A stretch of DNA of 64,000 nucleotides from Iamia majanohamensis (GCF_028532485.1 NZ_CP116942.1:4154001-4218000), one strand, 5' to 3'. Positions 1 to 9,716 are shown, numbered from the stretch's first letter. Translations and numbers: made by a program. Notes: generated by a model not told the origin, from the letters alone.

Positions 1-591
1 GGCCTCGTCGGCCTCGTCGTCGTGGTCGACGTGGTCGCCGGGCAGCACCGGCACCACCTCGTCGGCGTCGATCTGGGGGCCCGGACGGGTGCGGGCCATG
101 ATCACCGCGCCCACCACCGCGATCACCAGCAGCAGCGAGGTGATCTCCATGGCGAAGACATAGTCGGTGAAGAGCAGTCGACCGATCTGGGAGACGTCGT
201 CGCCGTCGCGCACCCAGCGGGCCGCGAAGGAGGGCACCCCGGTGACGGTGCTCGTGGTCACCACGGCCACCAGCCCGGCGGCCATCAGCACCCCGAGGGC
301 GTAGGCGGCGGGGCGCTGGCCGACGAGGGGCTCGGCGTCGATGTCCTCGTCGCGGTCGACGCCGAGCAGCATGATCACGAACAGGAACAGGACGACGATG
401 GCGCCGGCGTAGACGATGACCTGCACGGCGGCCAGGAAGTTGGCCTCCTGGGCCACGAAGAGCACGGCGATGCCGAACAGGGTGGCGACCAGCGACAGTG
501 CGGCGTGGACCGTGTTGCGGCTGAAGATCACGCCGACGGCGCCGCCCAGGATGACGACGGCGGCGATGGCGAAGACGACGACCTCGACCAT
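1..591 (-). CDS. nuoJ: NADH-quinone oxidoreductase subunit J (3' end cut by window)
   Basis: Membrane subunit of complex I. The start is an ATG at 591 that overlaps the nuoI stop as ATGA. The frame stays open for 197 codons to the window edge, so the C-terminus is missing. The visible protein begins MVEVVVFAIAAVVILGG, followed by alternating hydrophobic helices. The third helix region reads AAVQVIVYAGAIVVLFLFVIMLLG, the conserved NuoJ helix. The last visible residues are acidic (DHVDHDDEADEA), a cytoplasmic tail that looks longer than usual. As last visible gene of the nuo operon, it implies nuoK-N lie beyond the edge. The identification is firm; the length cannot be judged. Confidence 0.93.
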   Translation of the reverse strand, partial: MVEVVVFAIAAVVILGGAVGVIFSRNTVHAALSLVATLFGIAVLFVAQEANFLAAVQVIVYAGAIVVLFLFVIMLLGVDRDEDIDAEPLVGQRPAAYALGVLMAAGLVAVVTTSTVTGVPSFAARWVRDGDDVSQIGRLLFTDYVFAMEITSLLLVIAVVGAVIMARTRPGPQIDADEVVPVLPGDHVDHDDEADEA

Positions 592-1253
592 CAGTGGCCC
601 CCCTCCGGCTGGCGGGCGGTGGAGGGGGTGGGGCCGGGATCGGTGGCCTGCTCGCCCTGGCCCAGCTCCGGGTCGCGGACGCCGAACCCGAGCTCGCCCG
701 ACCAGGCCACCACGCCCTCGTAGGCGGCCGAGCCCGAGGGCGAGGTGGCCCGCATCCAGGCCGAGGTCAGCGGGGCCACCACCTCGGCGTCGGTCCAGTC
801 CTCCCAGGGCAGCTGCTGGGGCAGGCCGTCGTCGTCGACCACCAGCTCGGCCTTGGTGTAGATGGCGTCGGTCCGGTTGGTGAAGGAGAACTCGAAGAGC
901 TTGGACTCGGTGATGGCCTCGGTGGGGCAGGCCTCCACGCAGAGGTCGCAGTGGATGCACCGCAGGTAGTTGATCTCGTAGACGAAGCCGTAGCGCTCGC
1001 CCGGGCTCACCGGGTCGTCGGGCGGGTTGTCGGCGCCCCGCACGTAGATGCAGCGGGCCGGGCACACGCCGGCGCACAGCTCGCACCCGATGCACTTCTC
1101 CATCCCGTCCTCGTAGCGGTTGAGGACGTGGCGGCCGTGCAGGCGGACCGGCTTGTCGCGCTTGCCGCCCTCGTCCTTCACGTAGGGACGGGTGGTGCGC
1201 TGGCCCCGCCCCATCTGGCGCAGCGTGACCAGGAAGCCTCCGAGGTAGCCCAT
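591..1253 (-). CDS. nuoI: NADH-quinone oxidoreductase subunit I (two [4Fe-4S] clusters)
   Basis: Peripheral-arm ferredoxin-like subunit of complex I that carries clusters N6a and N6b. Two CxxCxxCxxxCP motifs are clear: CIGCELCAGVCPARC near residue 55 and CIHCDLCVEACPTEA near residue 100. The chosen start ATG at 1253 gives MGYLGGFLVTLRQM, which matches the NuoI amphipathic N-terminus, and overlaps the nuoH stop as ATGA. The frame is open further upstream, but that stretch is antisense-like shadow of nuoH. At 220 aa the protein is longer than many NuoI (about 160-180). The extra length is a C-terminal tail of about 60 residues after the clusters, rich in G, S and P. Confidence 0.95.
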   Translation of the reverse strand: MGYLGGFLVTLRQMGRGQRTTRPYVKDEGGKRDKPVRLHGRHVLNRYEDGMEKCIGCELCAGVCPARCIYVRGADNPPDDPVSPGERYGFVYEINYLRCIHCDLCVEACPTEAITESKLFEFSFTNRTDAIYTKAELVVDDDGLPQQLPWEDWTDAEVVAPLTSAWMRATSPSGSAAYEGVVAWSGELGFGVRDPELGQGEQATDPGPTPSTARQPEGGH

Positions 1254-2455
1254 CAGACACCCACCTCCTCGTCGAGGGCGCGCAGGCGCGTCGCGGCTCG
1301 CAGGGCGAGGGCGATCATCCCGAACACCGCGGCCAGGCCGACGACGCCCACGAGCGGCACGACCACCGGGTTCCAGCCGGCGTCGGCACCGACCTGGCGC
1401 CCGGCGAGGATGAGCAGCCACCCGAGGGCCAGGGGGATGAGGATCTTCCAGCCCAGGTCCATGAGCTGGTCGTAGCGCACCCGGGGCAGCGTGGCCCGGA
1501 ACCACACGAACATGAAGAGGAAGCCGAACAGCTTCACCGAGAACCACACCGTGCCCCAGAGCCAGCCCGGGCCGAAGAGGACCGGCCCGGAGGGGCCGCC
1601 CAGGAACAGGGTGACGATGATGGCCGACATGGTGACCGTGTTCATGAACTCGGCCAGGAAGAACAGGGCGAAGCGGAAGGCGGAGTACTCGGTGTTGAAC
1701 CCGCCGACCAGCTCCTGCTCGGCCTCGACGAGGTCGAACGGCGGGCGGTTGAGCTCGGCGGTGCCGGCGATGACGAAGATCACGAACGGCACCAGGCCGG
1801 TGACCCAGAGGTTCCAGCTCCAGGTGCTCTGCGAGGCCACGATGGCGTTGGTGCCGAGGCTGCCGGCGGTGAGCACGACGGCCACCACCGACAGGCCCAG
1901 GGCGGCCTCGTAGGAGACCATCTGGGCCGAGGCCCGGACCGAGCCGAGCAGGGGGTACTTCGAGCCCGACGACCAGCCGGCCAGCATGATCCCGTACACC
2001 GCGACGCTCGACATGGCGAGGATCAGCAGGACGCCGATGGGGGGGTCGGCCAGCTGCATCAGCGTGTCGTGGCCGAAGATGCGGATGACGCCGCGGTTGT
2101 CGCCGCTGAAGTCGCCGCCGATGGGGATGACGGCGAACACCAGGAACGCGGGGACGGCGGTCAGGTAGGGGGCGAGGACGAAGATGCGCCGGTCGGCCCG
2201 GTCCGGCAGCGAGTCCTCCTTCATGAAGAACTTGAGCCCGTCGGCGACGGTCTGGAACAGGCCGAAGGGACCGGCCCGGTTGGGGCCGATGCGGTTCTGG
2301 AGGTCGCCGATGGCCTTGCGCTCGAACCAGACCATGAACAGCACCGACACCAGCAGCAGGGTGAAGGCGATGACCGTCTTGAGCAGCACGATGAGGACGA
2401 CCGCGAGGTCGACGTCGCCCGCGAGCAGCGGGTCGAGGGCCAGCAGCTGCGCCAT
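1253..2455 (-). CDS. nuoH: NADH-quinone oxidoreductase subunit H
   Basis: Complex I membrane subunit at the quinone-binding interface. The 400-aa protein has about eight or nine hydrophobic helices. NuoH signatures include FERKAIGDLQNRIGPNRAGP near residue 45, GWSSGSKYPLLGSVRASAQM near residue 160 and the acidic loop ELNRPPFDLVEAEQELVGGF near residue 235. It lies between nuoG and nuoI, with ATGA overlaps at both ends (2453-2457 and 1251-1255), so translation is probably coupled. The C-terminus carries two extra hydrophobic stretches compared with short NuoH proteins. The assignment is secure. Confidence 0.96.
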   Translation of the reverse strand: MAQLLALDPLLAGDVDLAVVLIVLLKTVIAFTLLLVSVLFMVWFERKAIGDLQNRIGPNRAGPFGLFQTVADGLKFFMKEDSLPDRADRRIFVLAPYLTAVPAFLVFAVIPIGGDFSGDNRGVIRIFGHDTLMQLADPPIGVLLILAMSSVAVYGIMLAGWSSGSKYPLLGSVRASAQMVSYEAALGLSVVAVVLTAGSLGTNAIVASQSTWSWNLWVTGLVPFVIFVIAGTAELNRPPFDLVEAEQELVGGFNTEYSAFRFALFFLAEFMNTVTMSAIIVTLFLGGPSGPVLFGPGWLWGTVWFSVKLFGFLFMFVWFRATLPRVRYDQLMDLGWKILIPLALGWLLILAGRQVGADAGWNPVVVPLVGVVGLAAVFGMIALALRAATRLRALDEEVGV

Positions 2456-5205
2456 CAGCCTGCGGTCTCCACCCGGACCTCGGTGACGGGGTGCCCGGCG
2501 TCGATCAGGTCGCCGGCCCCGCCCTTGCGGCGGTGGGCGGTGGCCACCACGCCGCGGGGGACCCCGGCATCGGCGATGAGCGGCAGGGTGATGCTGGCCC
2601 GCTCGGAGGTGGCCCGCACGCGGGTCCCGGTGGTCACGCCGAGGCGGTCCAGGACCGAGGGGTGGGCCCGGAGCGGCGCCTCGGGCACCAGGCCGGCCAG
2701 CGCCGGCGAGGCCTGGGTGAGGGTGCCGTCGTCGTAGAGCGTGCGCCCGACCACGAGCCGGAGGGCGTAGGAGTCGACCGGCGGGACCGGGGTGGGCGAC
2801 GGCGCCGAGAAGGTGAGGGTCTCGGGCTCGGCCTCGGCGGCCGCCTCGGTGGCGGGCTCGTCCTCGGCGGGGGCGTCGCCGGCGGCCGCGTCGGGGTCGA
2901 CCTCGTCGGTCTCGGCCACGGTGCCCTCGCCCTCGTCGGGGTCGGCGTCGCCGGCCGGGGCCTCACCCGAGGGCTCGGGGGCCTCGCCCTCGTCGCCCTC
3001 GATGTCGACGTCGGGCGCGTCGGCGTCGGGCGCCTCGTCGGTGCCGCCCACGGCCTCGCCCTCGACGTTGGTCTCGGTGGTCTGGACGGGGGCGGCGGTG
3101 AGCGGGGCGACCACGCCGTCGCCGGCCGCAGCCAGGACCTCGGCGGTGATGCCGGCGTGGGACGGGGCCACCGCCTCGACCTCGGCCCAGATGTCGGCCA
3201 CCGACTCCAGGCCCAGGTCGGCACCCAGCCGGCGGGTGAGCTCGGCCGCGATCATCCAGTCGGGCCGGGCGGTCCCGGGCGCGGTGACGGCCTGGCCGAG
3301 CACGCTGATGCGGCCCTCGATGTTGGTCTGGGTGCCCTCGACCTCGTTGGGCCCGGCCGCGGCCAGGACCACGTCGGCCTTGCGGGACGAGTCGGTGAGG
3401 AAGAGGTCGGTGGCGATGACCGTGCGGGCCCCGGCCAGGGCCCGGGCGGCCAGCTCCCGGTCGGGGTGGTCGACGAGGGGGTCGGCACCGAGCAGGACCA
3501 GCACGTCGACCTTGCCGTCGGCCGCGGCCTGCAGGATGCCCGTGGCGTCCCGCCCGGGTCCGGCGGGCACGGTGGGCCAGGCGACGCCGGCCCTCTCCGC
3601 GCCGGCGGCGAGGGTGGTGCGCCCGGGCAGCAGGCCCGGCGCCAGGCCCATGTCGAGGGCGCCGTTGACGTTGGCCCGTCGCAGCAGGGGCAGGAAGCGG
3701 GCCGAGGGGCGGGTGCGGGCGACCACGGCGGCGGCATCGACCGAGTAGCCGGCGGCCTCGGCCACCGAGCCCCGTCCGAGGGCGACGGTGAGCTCGCCGT
3801 CGAGCAGGCCCCGGGCCCGGTCGAGGACGGCGGCGTCGGTGCCCGCCGGCGCCTCACCCCCGTCGAGGAGGGCGGTGACGAGCGCGGGCAGGTCGCCGGG
3901 GGCCGGGTGCAGGGCGGCGGCGGCCAGGTCGTCGAGGACGGTGGCGGTGGGGCTGAGGGTGACCAGGCGGACCCCGTCGCGGAGCACCGCGTGGCGGAGC
4001 CGGAGAAACAGGACGGGCAGGTCCTCGCGGGGGTCGGCGCCCATCCAGAGGACGGTGCCGCCGGGACGGCACAGCTCGTCGATGGTGGCCCGGGGCAGGC
4101 CGAGCACGGCCTCGGCGGGGAGCCCGTCGCCCATCTGGGCGTCGACGTGGTCGGTGCCGAGCACGCCCTTGGCCAGCTTGGCCCAGGCGTAGGCGTCCTC
4201 GTTGGTGAGCCGGGCGCCGCCGAGCACGGCGATGCCGTCCGGCCCGGTGCCGTCGCGGGCCTCGCGGAGGGCCCGCGCCGCCGCCCCGAGGGCGGTCGAC
4301 CAGGTGGCCTCGACCAGGTCGGCGTCGGCCGACGGCCGCACCAGCGGAGCCACCAGGCGGTCGTCGGACTCGATGGCCTCGTAGCCGAAGCGGCCCTTGT
4401 CGCAGAGCCAGCCCCAGTTGACCGGGTCGACGTCGACGCCGTTCTGGCGCAGCACCCGGTTGCGGGACGCGTCGACCACGGTGCGGCACCCGACGGCGCA
4501 GCCCTGGCAGGTGGACTCGGTCTGGACCAGGTCCCAGGGCCGGGCCTTGAACCGGTAGGACGTCGAGGTCAGGGCCCCGACCGGGCAGATCTGGACGGTG
4601 TTGCCGCTGAAGTAGGAGGCGAAGGGGTGGTCCGGGAAGGTGTTGACCTGGGTCTCGTTGCCCCGGTCCATGAAGTGGATGAGGGGCTCGCCCGCGACCT
4701 CGTCGGCGAAGCGGGTGCAGCGGTCGCAGAGGATGCACCGCTCGCGGTCGAGCAGCACCAGGTCGCTCACCGGGATCGGCTTCTCGTAGTGCCGCTTCTC
4801 CTCCACCATCCGGGACTCGCCCGGGCCGTGGGACATGGCCTGGTCCTGCAGCGGGCACTCGCCGCCCTTGTCGCACACCGGGCAGTCGAGCGGGTGGTTG
4901 ACGAGCAGGAACTCGAGGACGCCGGTCTGGGCCTTGATGGCGACCTGGGTGCCGGTCTCGACGGTCATGCCGTCGGAGGCCTCGATCATGCACGACGGCT
5001 GGAGGGCCGGGCCCCGGCCGGTGTCGATCTCCACCAGGCACTGGCGGCACATGCCGACCGGGGTCATGCGCGGGTGGTAGCAGAAGCGGGGGATGTAGAC
5101 CCCGGCCCGCTCGGCCGCGTCGATGACGAGCTCGCCCTGGCGCGCCGTGAACGCCTGGCCGTCGACGGTGATCTGCACGCCGGTCTCGGTCTCGGTCTCG
5201 CTCAT
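2455..5205 (-). CDS. nuoG: NADH-quinone oxidoreductase subunit G, with acidic C-terminal insert
   Basis: Largest peripheral-arm subunit of complex I, 916 aa. The start ATG at 5205 overlaps the nuoF stop as ATGA, although the frame is open further upstream. An N-terminal [2Fe-2S] domain is visible (CYHPRM, MCRQC, CPVCDKGGECPLQ), then the HxxxC-type ligands and RCILCDRC. A CxxCxxxC motif (CQGCAVGC) followed by WLCDKGRFGY marks the optional N7 cluster and the start of the molybdopterin-oxidoreductase-like domain. Residues about 705-800 are a low-complexity linker of Asp, Glu, Ala, Pro and Gly. It sits just before the C-terminal molydopterin-dinucleotide-binding-like domain (SYALRLVVGRTLYDDGT). 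That acidic insert is not typical of NuoG. Confidence 0.95.
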   Translation of the reverse strand: MSETETETGVQITVDGQAFTARQGELVIDAAERAGVYIPRFCYHPRMTPVGMCRQCLVEIDTGRGPALQPSCMIEASDGMTVETGTQVAIKAQTGVLEFLLVNHPLDCPVCDKGGECPLQDQAMSHGPGESRMVEEKRHYEKPIPVSDLVLLDRERCILCDRCTRFADEVAGEPLIHFMDRGNETQVNTFPDHPFASYFSGNTVQICPVGALTSTSYRFKARPWDLVQTESTCQGCAVGCRTVVDASRNRVLRQNGVDVDPVNWGWLCDKGRFGYEAIESDDRLVAPLVRPSADADLVEATWSTALGAAARALREARDGTGPDGIAVLGGARLTNEDAYAWAKLAKGVLGTDHVDAQMGDGLPAEAVLGLPRATIDELCRPGGTVLWMGADPREDLPVLFLRLRHAVLRDGVRLVTLSPTATVLDDLAAAALHPAPGDLPALVTALLDGGEAPAGTDAAVLDRARGLLDGELTVALGRGSVAEAAGYSVDAAAVVARTRPSARFLPLLRRANVNGALDMGLAPGLLPGRTTLAAGAERAGVAWPTVPAGPGRDATGILQAAADGKVDVLVLLGADPLVDHPDRELAARALAGARTVIATDLFLTDSSRKADVVLAAAGPNEVEGTQTNIEGRISVLGQAVTAPGTARPDWMIAAELTRRLGADLGLESVADIWAEVEAVAPSHAGITAEVLAAAGDGVVAPLTAAPVQTTETNVEGEAVGGTDEAPDADAPDVDIEGDEGEAPEPSGEAPAGDADPDEGEGTVAETDEVDPDAAAGDAPAEDEPATEAAAEAEPETLTFSAPSPTPVPPVDSYALRLVVGRTLYDDGTLTQASPALAGLVPEAPLRAHPSVLDRLGVTTGTRVRATSERASITLPLIADAGVPRGVVATAHRRKGGAGDLIDAGHPVTEVRVETAG

Positions 5206-6563
5206 GAGGCCACCTCCGCAGCGGGGGCGGGGACGTAGGCGCCGCCCTTGGTGGTCACCGTGACCGGGACGGGGCCGCCGCCCAGGCGGGCCTCGAACTC
5301 GTCGCGGAAGCGGGTGACGGCCGAGGCGATGGGCGACACCGCCGAGGGCCCGAGGGGGCAGATGGTGGTCTGCTTCGGCGGCCAGGCGATGCCCGGGCTG
5401 ATGTTGTCGCAGACGTCGAGGAGGAGGTCGAGGTCGCTCGTCCGGCCATGGCCGTCGAGGATGCGCTCGAGGATCTTCTCCAGCCAGCTGGTGCCCTCGC
5501 GGCAGGGGGTGCACTTGCCGCAGGACTCCCGGGCGAAGAAGCGCACCACCCGGAGCGCGGCGCGCACCATGTCGGTGGTCTCGTCCATCACCACGATGGC
5601 GCCGGAGCCGAGCATGGAGCCGGCCTTGTCGACCGCGGCCTTCTCGAGCGGGAGGTCGAGGTGCTCCTCGTAGAACCACGGGGCCGAGGCGCCGCCGGGG
5701 ATGAACGCCTTGAGGGCGTTGCCGTCGCGGATGCCGCCGCCGTAGACGGGCGCGTAGAGCAGGTCGCGGAAGGTGGTGACGCCGAACTCGACCTCGTAGA
5801 CGCCCGGGTTCCGGACGTGGCCCGACACCGCGAACATGCGGGTGCCCTTGCTGTTCTCGGCGCCGAGGGCGGCGAAGGCGGCCCCGCCCTCCCGGAGGAT
5901 CCAGGGCAGGTTGGCCAGGGTCTCGACGTTGTTGACCACCGTGGGCTGCAGGTACAGGCCCTTGGCCGCCGGGAAGAAGGGGGGCTTGAGCCGGGGCATC
6001 CCCCGGTTGCCCTCGAGGGACTCGATGAGGGCGGTCTCCTCGCCCACGATGTAGGCCCCCGCCCCCCAGTGCAGGACGATGTCGACCGAGAAGTCGGTGC
6101 CGAGGATGCCCTTGCCGACGTAGCCCTTGGCGTAGGCCTCGTTGAGGGCGGCGGCGATGCGCTCCTGGGCGACGGCCATCTCGCCCCGCACGTAGAGGAA
6201 CGCCTGGGCGCAGCCGATGGCGTAGCACGCGATCAGCACGCCCTCGATGAGCTGGTGGGGGTCGCGCTCCATGAGGAGGCGGTCCTTGTAGGTGCCGGGC
6301 TCGGACTCGTCGCCGTTGACCACGAGGTACCGGGGCCAGACGCCGGGCGGGCAGAAGCCCCACTTGACCCCGGCGGGGAAGCCGGCGCCGCCGCGGCCGA
6401 GGAGGCTGGCCGTCTTGACCTCCTCCAGCACCTCGTCGGGGCGCTTCTGGAGGGCGGCCCGCAGGCCCTCGTAGCCGTGGGTCGCCTCGTAGCGCTCGAT
6501 GGTGTGGGCGTCGTCGTGCCCGAACCGGGACGTGATGATCCTGGGTGCGTCGGTGACCGCCAC
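5202..6563 (-). CDS. nuoF: NADH-quinone oxidoreductase subunit F (NADH/FMN site)
   Basis: NADH-oxidising flavoprotein subunit of complex I, 453 aa, the usual length. It has the FMN/NADH glycine-rich motif GRGGAGFPAGVKWGF near residue 56 and the NGDESEPGTYKDR segment. The N3 [4Fe-4S] cluster ligands are ESCGKCTPCREGT near residue 350 and the downstream Cys in TTICPLG. The start is GTG at 6563, one base beyond the nuoE stop. The stop overlaps nuoG by four bases. NuoE, NuoF and NuoG together form the complete NADH dehydrogenase module. Confidence 0.97.
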   Translation of the reverse strand: MAVTDAPRIITSRFGHDDAHTIERYEATHGYEGLRAALQKRPDEVLEEVKTASLLGRGGAGFPAGVKWGFCPPGVWPRYLVVNGDESEPGTYKDRLLMERDPHQLIEGVLIACYAIGCAQAFLYVRGEMAVAQERIAAALNEAYAKGYVGKGILGTDFSVDIVLHWGAGAYIVGEETALIESLEGNRGMPRLKPPFFPAAKGLYLQPTVVNNVETLANLPWILREGGAAFAALGAENSKGTRMFAVSGHVRNPGVYEVEFGVTTFRDLLYAPVYGGGIRDGNALKAFIPGGASAPWFYEEHLDLPLEKAAVDKAGSMLGSGAIVVMDETTDMVRAALRVVRFFARESCGKCTPCREGTSWLEKILERILDGHGRTSDLDLLLDVCDNISPGIAWPPKQTTICPLGPSAVSPIASAVTRFRDEFEARLGGGPVPVTVTTKGGAYVPAPAAEVAS

Positions 6564-6564
6564 C

Positions 6565-7185
6565 TCAGCCCTCCTTCGGCGGGGCCGGGCGCGAGGCCAC
6601 CCACACCGGCTCGTCGCACTCGCCGGGCACGGCGGGGCCGGCGGCGGTGGCCGCGGGGATGCGCTGGCGGACCCGGGCGAGGGTGCCGTGGGGCGGCACG
6701 TCGTCGCGCCGGCCGGCCCGCAGGTCGTCCACCAGGGCGTCGAAGCCCTCGTGGCTGATGCGGTGCTCGTAGCGGTAGTTGACCTGGAGGCAGGGCGCCT
6801 CGGTGCAGGCCGCGATGCACTCGACGTCCTCGAGGGTGAACATGCCGTCGGGGGTGGTGCCGCCGGCCTTGACCCCGAGGGTGTCCTCGGCGTGGGCCAG
6901 GAGCTCCTCGCCGCCCATGATCTGGCAGGCGATGTTGGTGCACACGTTGACGACGTAGCGGCCCACCGGCTCCCGCTTGAACATCTCGTAGAACGAGCAC
7001 GTGCCGAGGACCTCGGCCGGGGTCACGTCGACCAGCTCGGCCAGGTGCTCCATGGCGTCCTCGGCCACGTAGCCGTCCTGCTCCTGGGCCAGGTGCAGCA
7101 GCGGGATCAGGGCGGACTTGGGGCGCGGGTAGCGCCCGATGATCTCCCTCGCCAGCTGCTCGTTCTCAGGCGTCAACCGGGCCAC
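6565..7185 (-). CDS. nuoE: NADH-quinone oxidoreductase subunit E ([2Fe-2S] N1a)
   Basis: Thioredoxin-fold [2Fe-2S] subunit of the NADH dehydrogenase module, about 206 aa. The four ligands are visible: CTNIAC in [15 protein letters not shown] and CIAAC in [15 protein letters not shown]. The start was set at GTG 7185 ([10 protein letters not shown]) because AGGG lies eight bases upstream and the family begins at this point. A GTG at 7212 would add nine residues without any ribosome binding site. The C-terminus has an Ala/Pro-rich tail of about 40 residues. The gene follows nuoD with a gap of about 50 bases, and nuoF starts one base after its stop. Confidence 0.93.
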   Translation of the reverse strand: MARLTPENEQLAREIIGRYPRPKSALIPLLHLAQEQDGYVAEDAMEHLAELVDVTPAEVLGTCSFYEMFKREPVGRYVVNVCTNIACQIMGGEELLAHAEDTLGVKAGGTTPDGMFTLEDVECIAACTEAPCLQVNYRYEHRISHEGFDALVDDLRAGRRDDVPPHGTLARVRQRIPAATAAGPAVPGECDEPVWVASRPAPPKEG

Positions 7186-7237
7186 TGAGCAACCCTGCCA
7201 GGAACCCCCCACGAACGTGAAAACGACGGCGCCCTGC

Positions 7238-8588
7238 TCATCGATCCACCTCTCCCATGATGGGGTCCACCGAGGAGATGATGGCCACGCCGTCGGCGAT
7301 GAGGCCGTCGTGCATCATGTGGGGCAGCGTCTGGAGGTTCACGAACGACGGCGGCCGCATGCGCATGCGGTAGGGCTTGGCGCTCCCGTCGCTCACCAGG
7401 TAGCAGCCCAGCTCGCCCCGGGGGGACTCGACCGACGCGTAGGTGTCGCCCACCGGGACCTGGAAGCCCTCGGTGAAGATCTTGAAGTGGTGGATCAGGG
7501 CCTCCATCGACTCGTCGATGCGGGCCCGGGGCGGCGGCGTGACCTTCTTGTCCTGCACCCGGTAGTCGCCGTCGGGGATCCCCTCGAGGATCTGGCCGAT
7601 GATCCGCATCGACTCGCGCGCCTCGGCCATGCGGATGGCGTAGCGGTCGAAGCAGTCGCCGTAGGACCCGACGATCACGTCGAACTCGACCTCGTCGTAG
7701 GCCAGGTACGGCATGGAGCGGCGGAGGTCCCAGGCGTAGCCCGTGGAGCGGAGGATCGGGCCCGTGGCCCCGAGGGCCAGGGCCTCCTCGGTGGTGAGGA
7801 CGCCCACGCCCTGGAGCCGGTCGCGGTAGATGGGCTGGTCGGTGAGCAGCACCTCGTACTCGTCGAGCCGGGGCGGGATCATCTCGAGCAGGGCGGCGAT
7901 GCGGTCCTCCCACCCGTCGGGCAGGTCGGCGGCCACCCCGCCGGGCCGGATGAAGTTGTGGTTCATCCGCAGGCCGGTGATGTCCTCGAGGACCCGGAGG
8001 GTCTCCTCCCGCTCCCGCCAGCCGTAGAGCATCATCGACACCGCGCCGACGTCCATGCCGTTGGTGGCGAGGAACAGCAGGTGCGAGCTGAGCCGGTTGA
8101 GCTCGCAGAGCAGCATGCGGATCCACGTCGCCCGGGGGGGGCACGTCGACGCCGAGCAGCTGCTCGGTGGCCATGGAGAACACCAGCTCGTTGAAGAGCG
8201 GGGCGGCGTAGTCCATGCGGGTGACGTTGGTCGGGCCCTGGAGGTAGGTGAGCTGCTCGCCCGTCTTCTCCATGCCCGTGTGGAGGTACCCGATGACCGG
8301 CTTGGTGCGCAGGACCCGCTCGCCGTCGAGCTCGAGCATCAGGCGCAGCACCCCGTGGGTGGAGGGGTGCTGCGGCCCCATGTTCATGATCGTGGTGGTG
8401 GCCTCGTCGGGGTCGGGCTCGACGTCGCCCATGGCGGCCACGTCGGCCTCGGAGTAGCGCAGGACGCTGCCGCTCTCGCGCAGCACCTCGACGCCGCCGG
8501 CCACGGAGCGCACCGTCATCTCCTGGGCGCCCTCGTCGGTGAGGGCGCCGTCGGCGGCGGCGTGGGTCTCGGTCTCGGTGGTGGTCAT
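7238..8588 (-). pseudogene. nuoD: NADH-quinone oxidoreductase subunit D, frameshifted in a G8/C8 run
   Basis: 49-kDa quinone-site subunit of complex I. Codons from the ATG at 8588 encode [14 protein letters not shown] and conserved NuoD sequence ([49 protein letters not shown]) to about residue 149. The frame then turns to unrelated Pro/Arg/His-rich sequence. The conserved protein resumes in another frame ([19 protein letters not shown] to GEVDR, ending at 7238). The switch coincides with eight consecutive G at 8134-8141 (C on the coding strand). Removing one gives [17 protein letters not shown], exactly the family sequence, and a 449-aa protein. Every other gene in the operon is intact, so a sequencing error or phase-variable tract is as likely as a true pseudogene. 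About 25 N-terminal residues precede the usual start. Confidence 0.92.
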
Positions 8589-8595
8589 CGGCGCG

Positions 8596-9138
8596 TCACC
8601 TCGGTGCCGGGTCGCCCTTGAACTGCACGGGGATGCGGCCCACCGCGTAGTCCTTGCGCAGCGGGTGGCCCTCCCAGTCCTCGGGCATCAGGATCCGGGT
8701 CAGGTCGGGGTGGCCGTCGAAGCGGATGCCGAACATGTCGAACACCTCCCGCTCCAGGGCCTCGGTGCCGGGGTGCACCTCGAACAGCGACGGGACCACC
8801 GGGTCGGCCTCGGGCACCTGCACCTTGAGCAGGATCCGCCGGGGCTCGTCGTGGGCGATCAGCACGACGACGAGCTCGAAGCGCTCCGGGGCCATGCCCT
8901 CGGGGAGGGTGCGGGGCGCGGCGTTGGCGAGGTGGTCGACGGCGGTGACGTCCAGGCACATGAGGAAGCCCTCGTCGCGCAGGGCCCGGACGACGTCGAC
9001 CAGCTGGTCGGGGGTCGGGTGGGCCACCACCTGGCCCCGGGGGTCGACGGTGACGGGGGCGCCGTGGATCGGCTCGGGGCCGGACGGGGCCTCCTCGGCC
9101 TCGTCGCCGTCGGTGGGGGCGGCGTCCGCGTCGGCCAC
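8596..9138 (-). CDS. nuoC: NADH-quinone oxidoreductase subunit C
   Basis: 30-kDa peripheral subunit of complex I. The C-terminal signature [36 protein letters not shown] is present (residues about 135-170). The start GTG at 9138 ([16 protein letters not shown]) has GGAG eight bases upstream and lies two bases beyond the nuoB stop, so it was preferred over upstream in-frame positions. The N-terminus is an acidic stretch of about 30 residues before the folded domain. The protein is 180 aa and is not fused to NuoD, which starts seven bases downstream. Confidence 0.94.
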   Translation of the reverse strand: MADADAAPTDGDEAEEAPSGPEPIHGAPVTVDPRGQVVAHPTPDQLVDVVRALRDEGFLMCLDVTAVDHLANAAPRTLPEGMAPERFELVVVLIAHDEPRRILLKVQVPEADPVVPSLFEVHPGTEALEREVFDMFGIRFDGHPDLTRILMPEDWEGHPLRKDYAVGRIPVQFKGDPAPR

Positions 9139-9140
9139 GG

Positions 9141-9716
9141 TCAGCTCCGCCCGGACAGCAGGACCGGAGCGCTCTGCCCGTCGCGCTGGTCCACGACCAT
9201 GCCGGCCCCCGCACCGGTCTCGTCCCGCCGGCGCAGCAGCTCGCCCGACAGGATCTCCTCGTGGAGGGTGTTGATGGCGTGGATGAGGGTCTCGGGGCCC
9301 GGGGGGCACCCGGGGGCATAGACGTCCACGGGCACGACCTGGTCGACGCCCTGGACGATGGCGTAGTTGTTGAACATGCCGCCGGTGCTGGCGCAGACGC
9401 CCATGGAGATGACCCACTTGGGCTCCATCATCTGGTCGTAGACCTGGCGCAGCACGGGGGCCATCTTCTGGGACACCCGCCCGGCCACGATCATGAGGTC
9501 GGCCTGGCGGGGTGACGCCCGGAAGACCTCCATGCCGAAGCGGGCCAGGTCGTAGTGCGAGCCCCCGGTGCCCATCATCTCGAGGGCACAGCAGGCGAGG
9601 CCGAAGGTGGCGGGCATGAGCGAGGACTTGCGCGCCCAGCGCACCAGGTCCTCCACCTTGCCGGTGGCGAAGTTGTGGTCGAGGCCCTCCAGGCCCTGGC
9701 TGACGTCCCAGCCCAT
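9141..9716 (-). CDS. nuoB: NADH-quinone oxidoreductase subunit B (cluster N2)
   Basis: Complex I subunit that ligates the terminal [4Fe-4S] cluster N2. The ligand set is present: the adjacent cysteines in [10 protein letters not shown] near residue 43, the Cys of [11 protein letters not shown] near residue 107 and the Cys of APGCPPGPE near residue 137. The start ATG at 9716 ([15 protein letters not shown]) overlaps the nuoA stop as ATGA. The 191-aa length is normal; about 25 C-terminal residues ([19 protein letters not shown]) are variable tail. Confidence 0.96.
   Translation of the reverse strand: MGWDVSQGLEGLDHNFATGKVEDLVRWARKSSLMPATFGLACCALEMMGTGGSHYDLARFGMEVFRASPRQADLMIVAGRVSQKMAPVLRQVYDQMMEPKWVISMGVCASTGGMFNNYAIVQGVDQVVPVDVYAPGCPPGPETLIHAINTLHEEILSGELLRRRDETGAGAGMVVDQRDGQSAPVLLSGRS

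Noticed and set aside
2491-5238. A 915-codon open frame on the plus strand across nuoG
   Set aside because: It is Gly/Val/Asp/Arg/His-rich without any known motif and lies exactly opposite a well-conserved gene. Long antisense frames are expected at this GC content.
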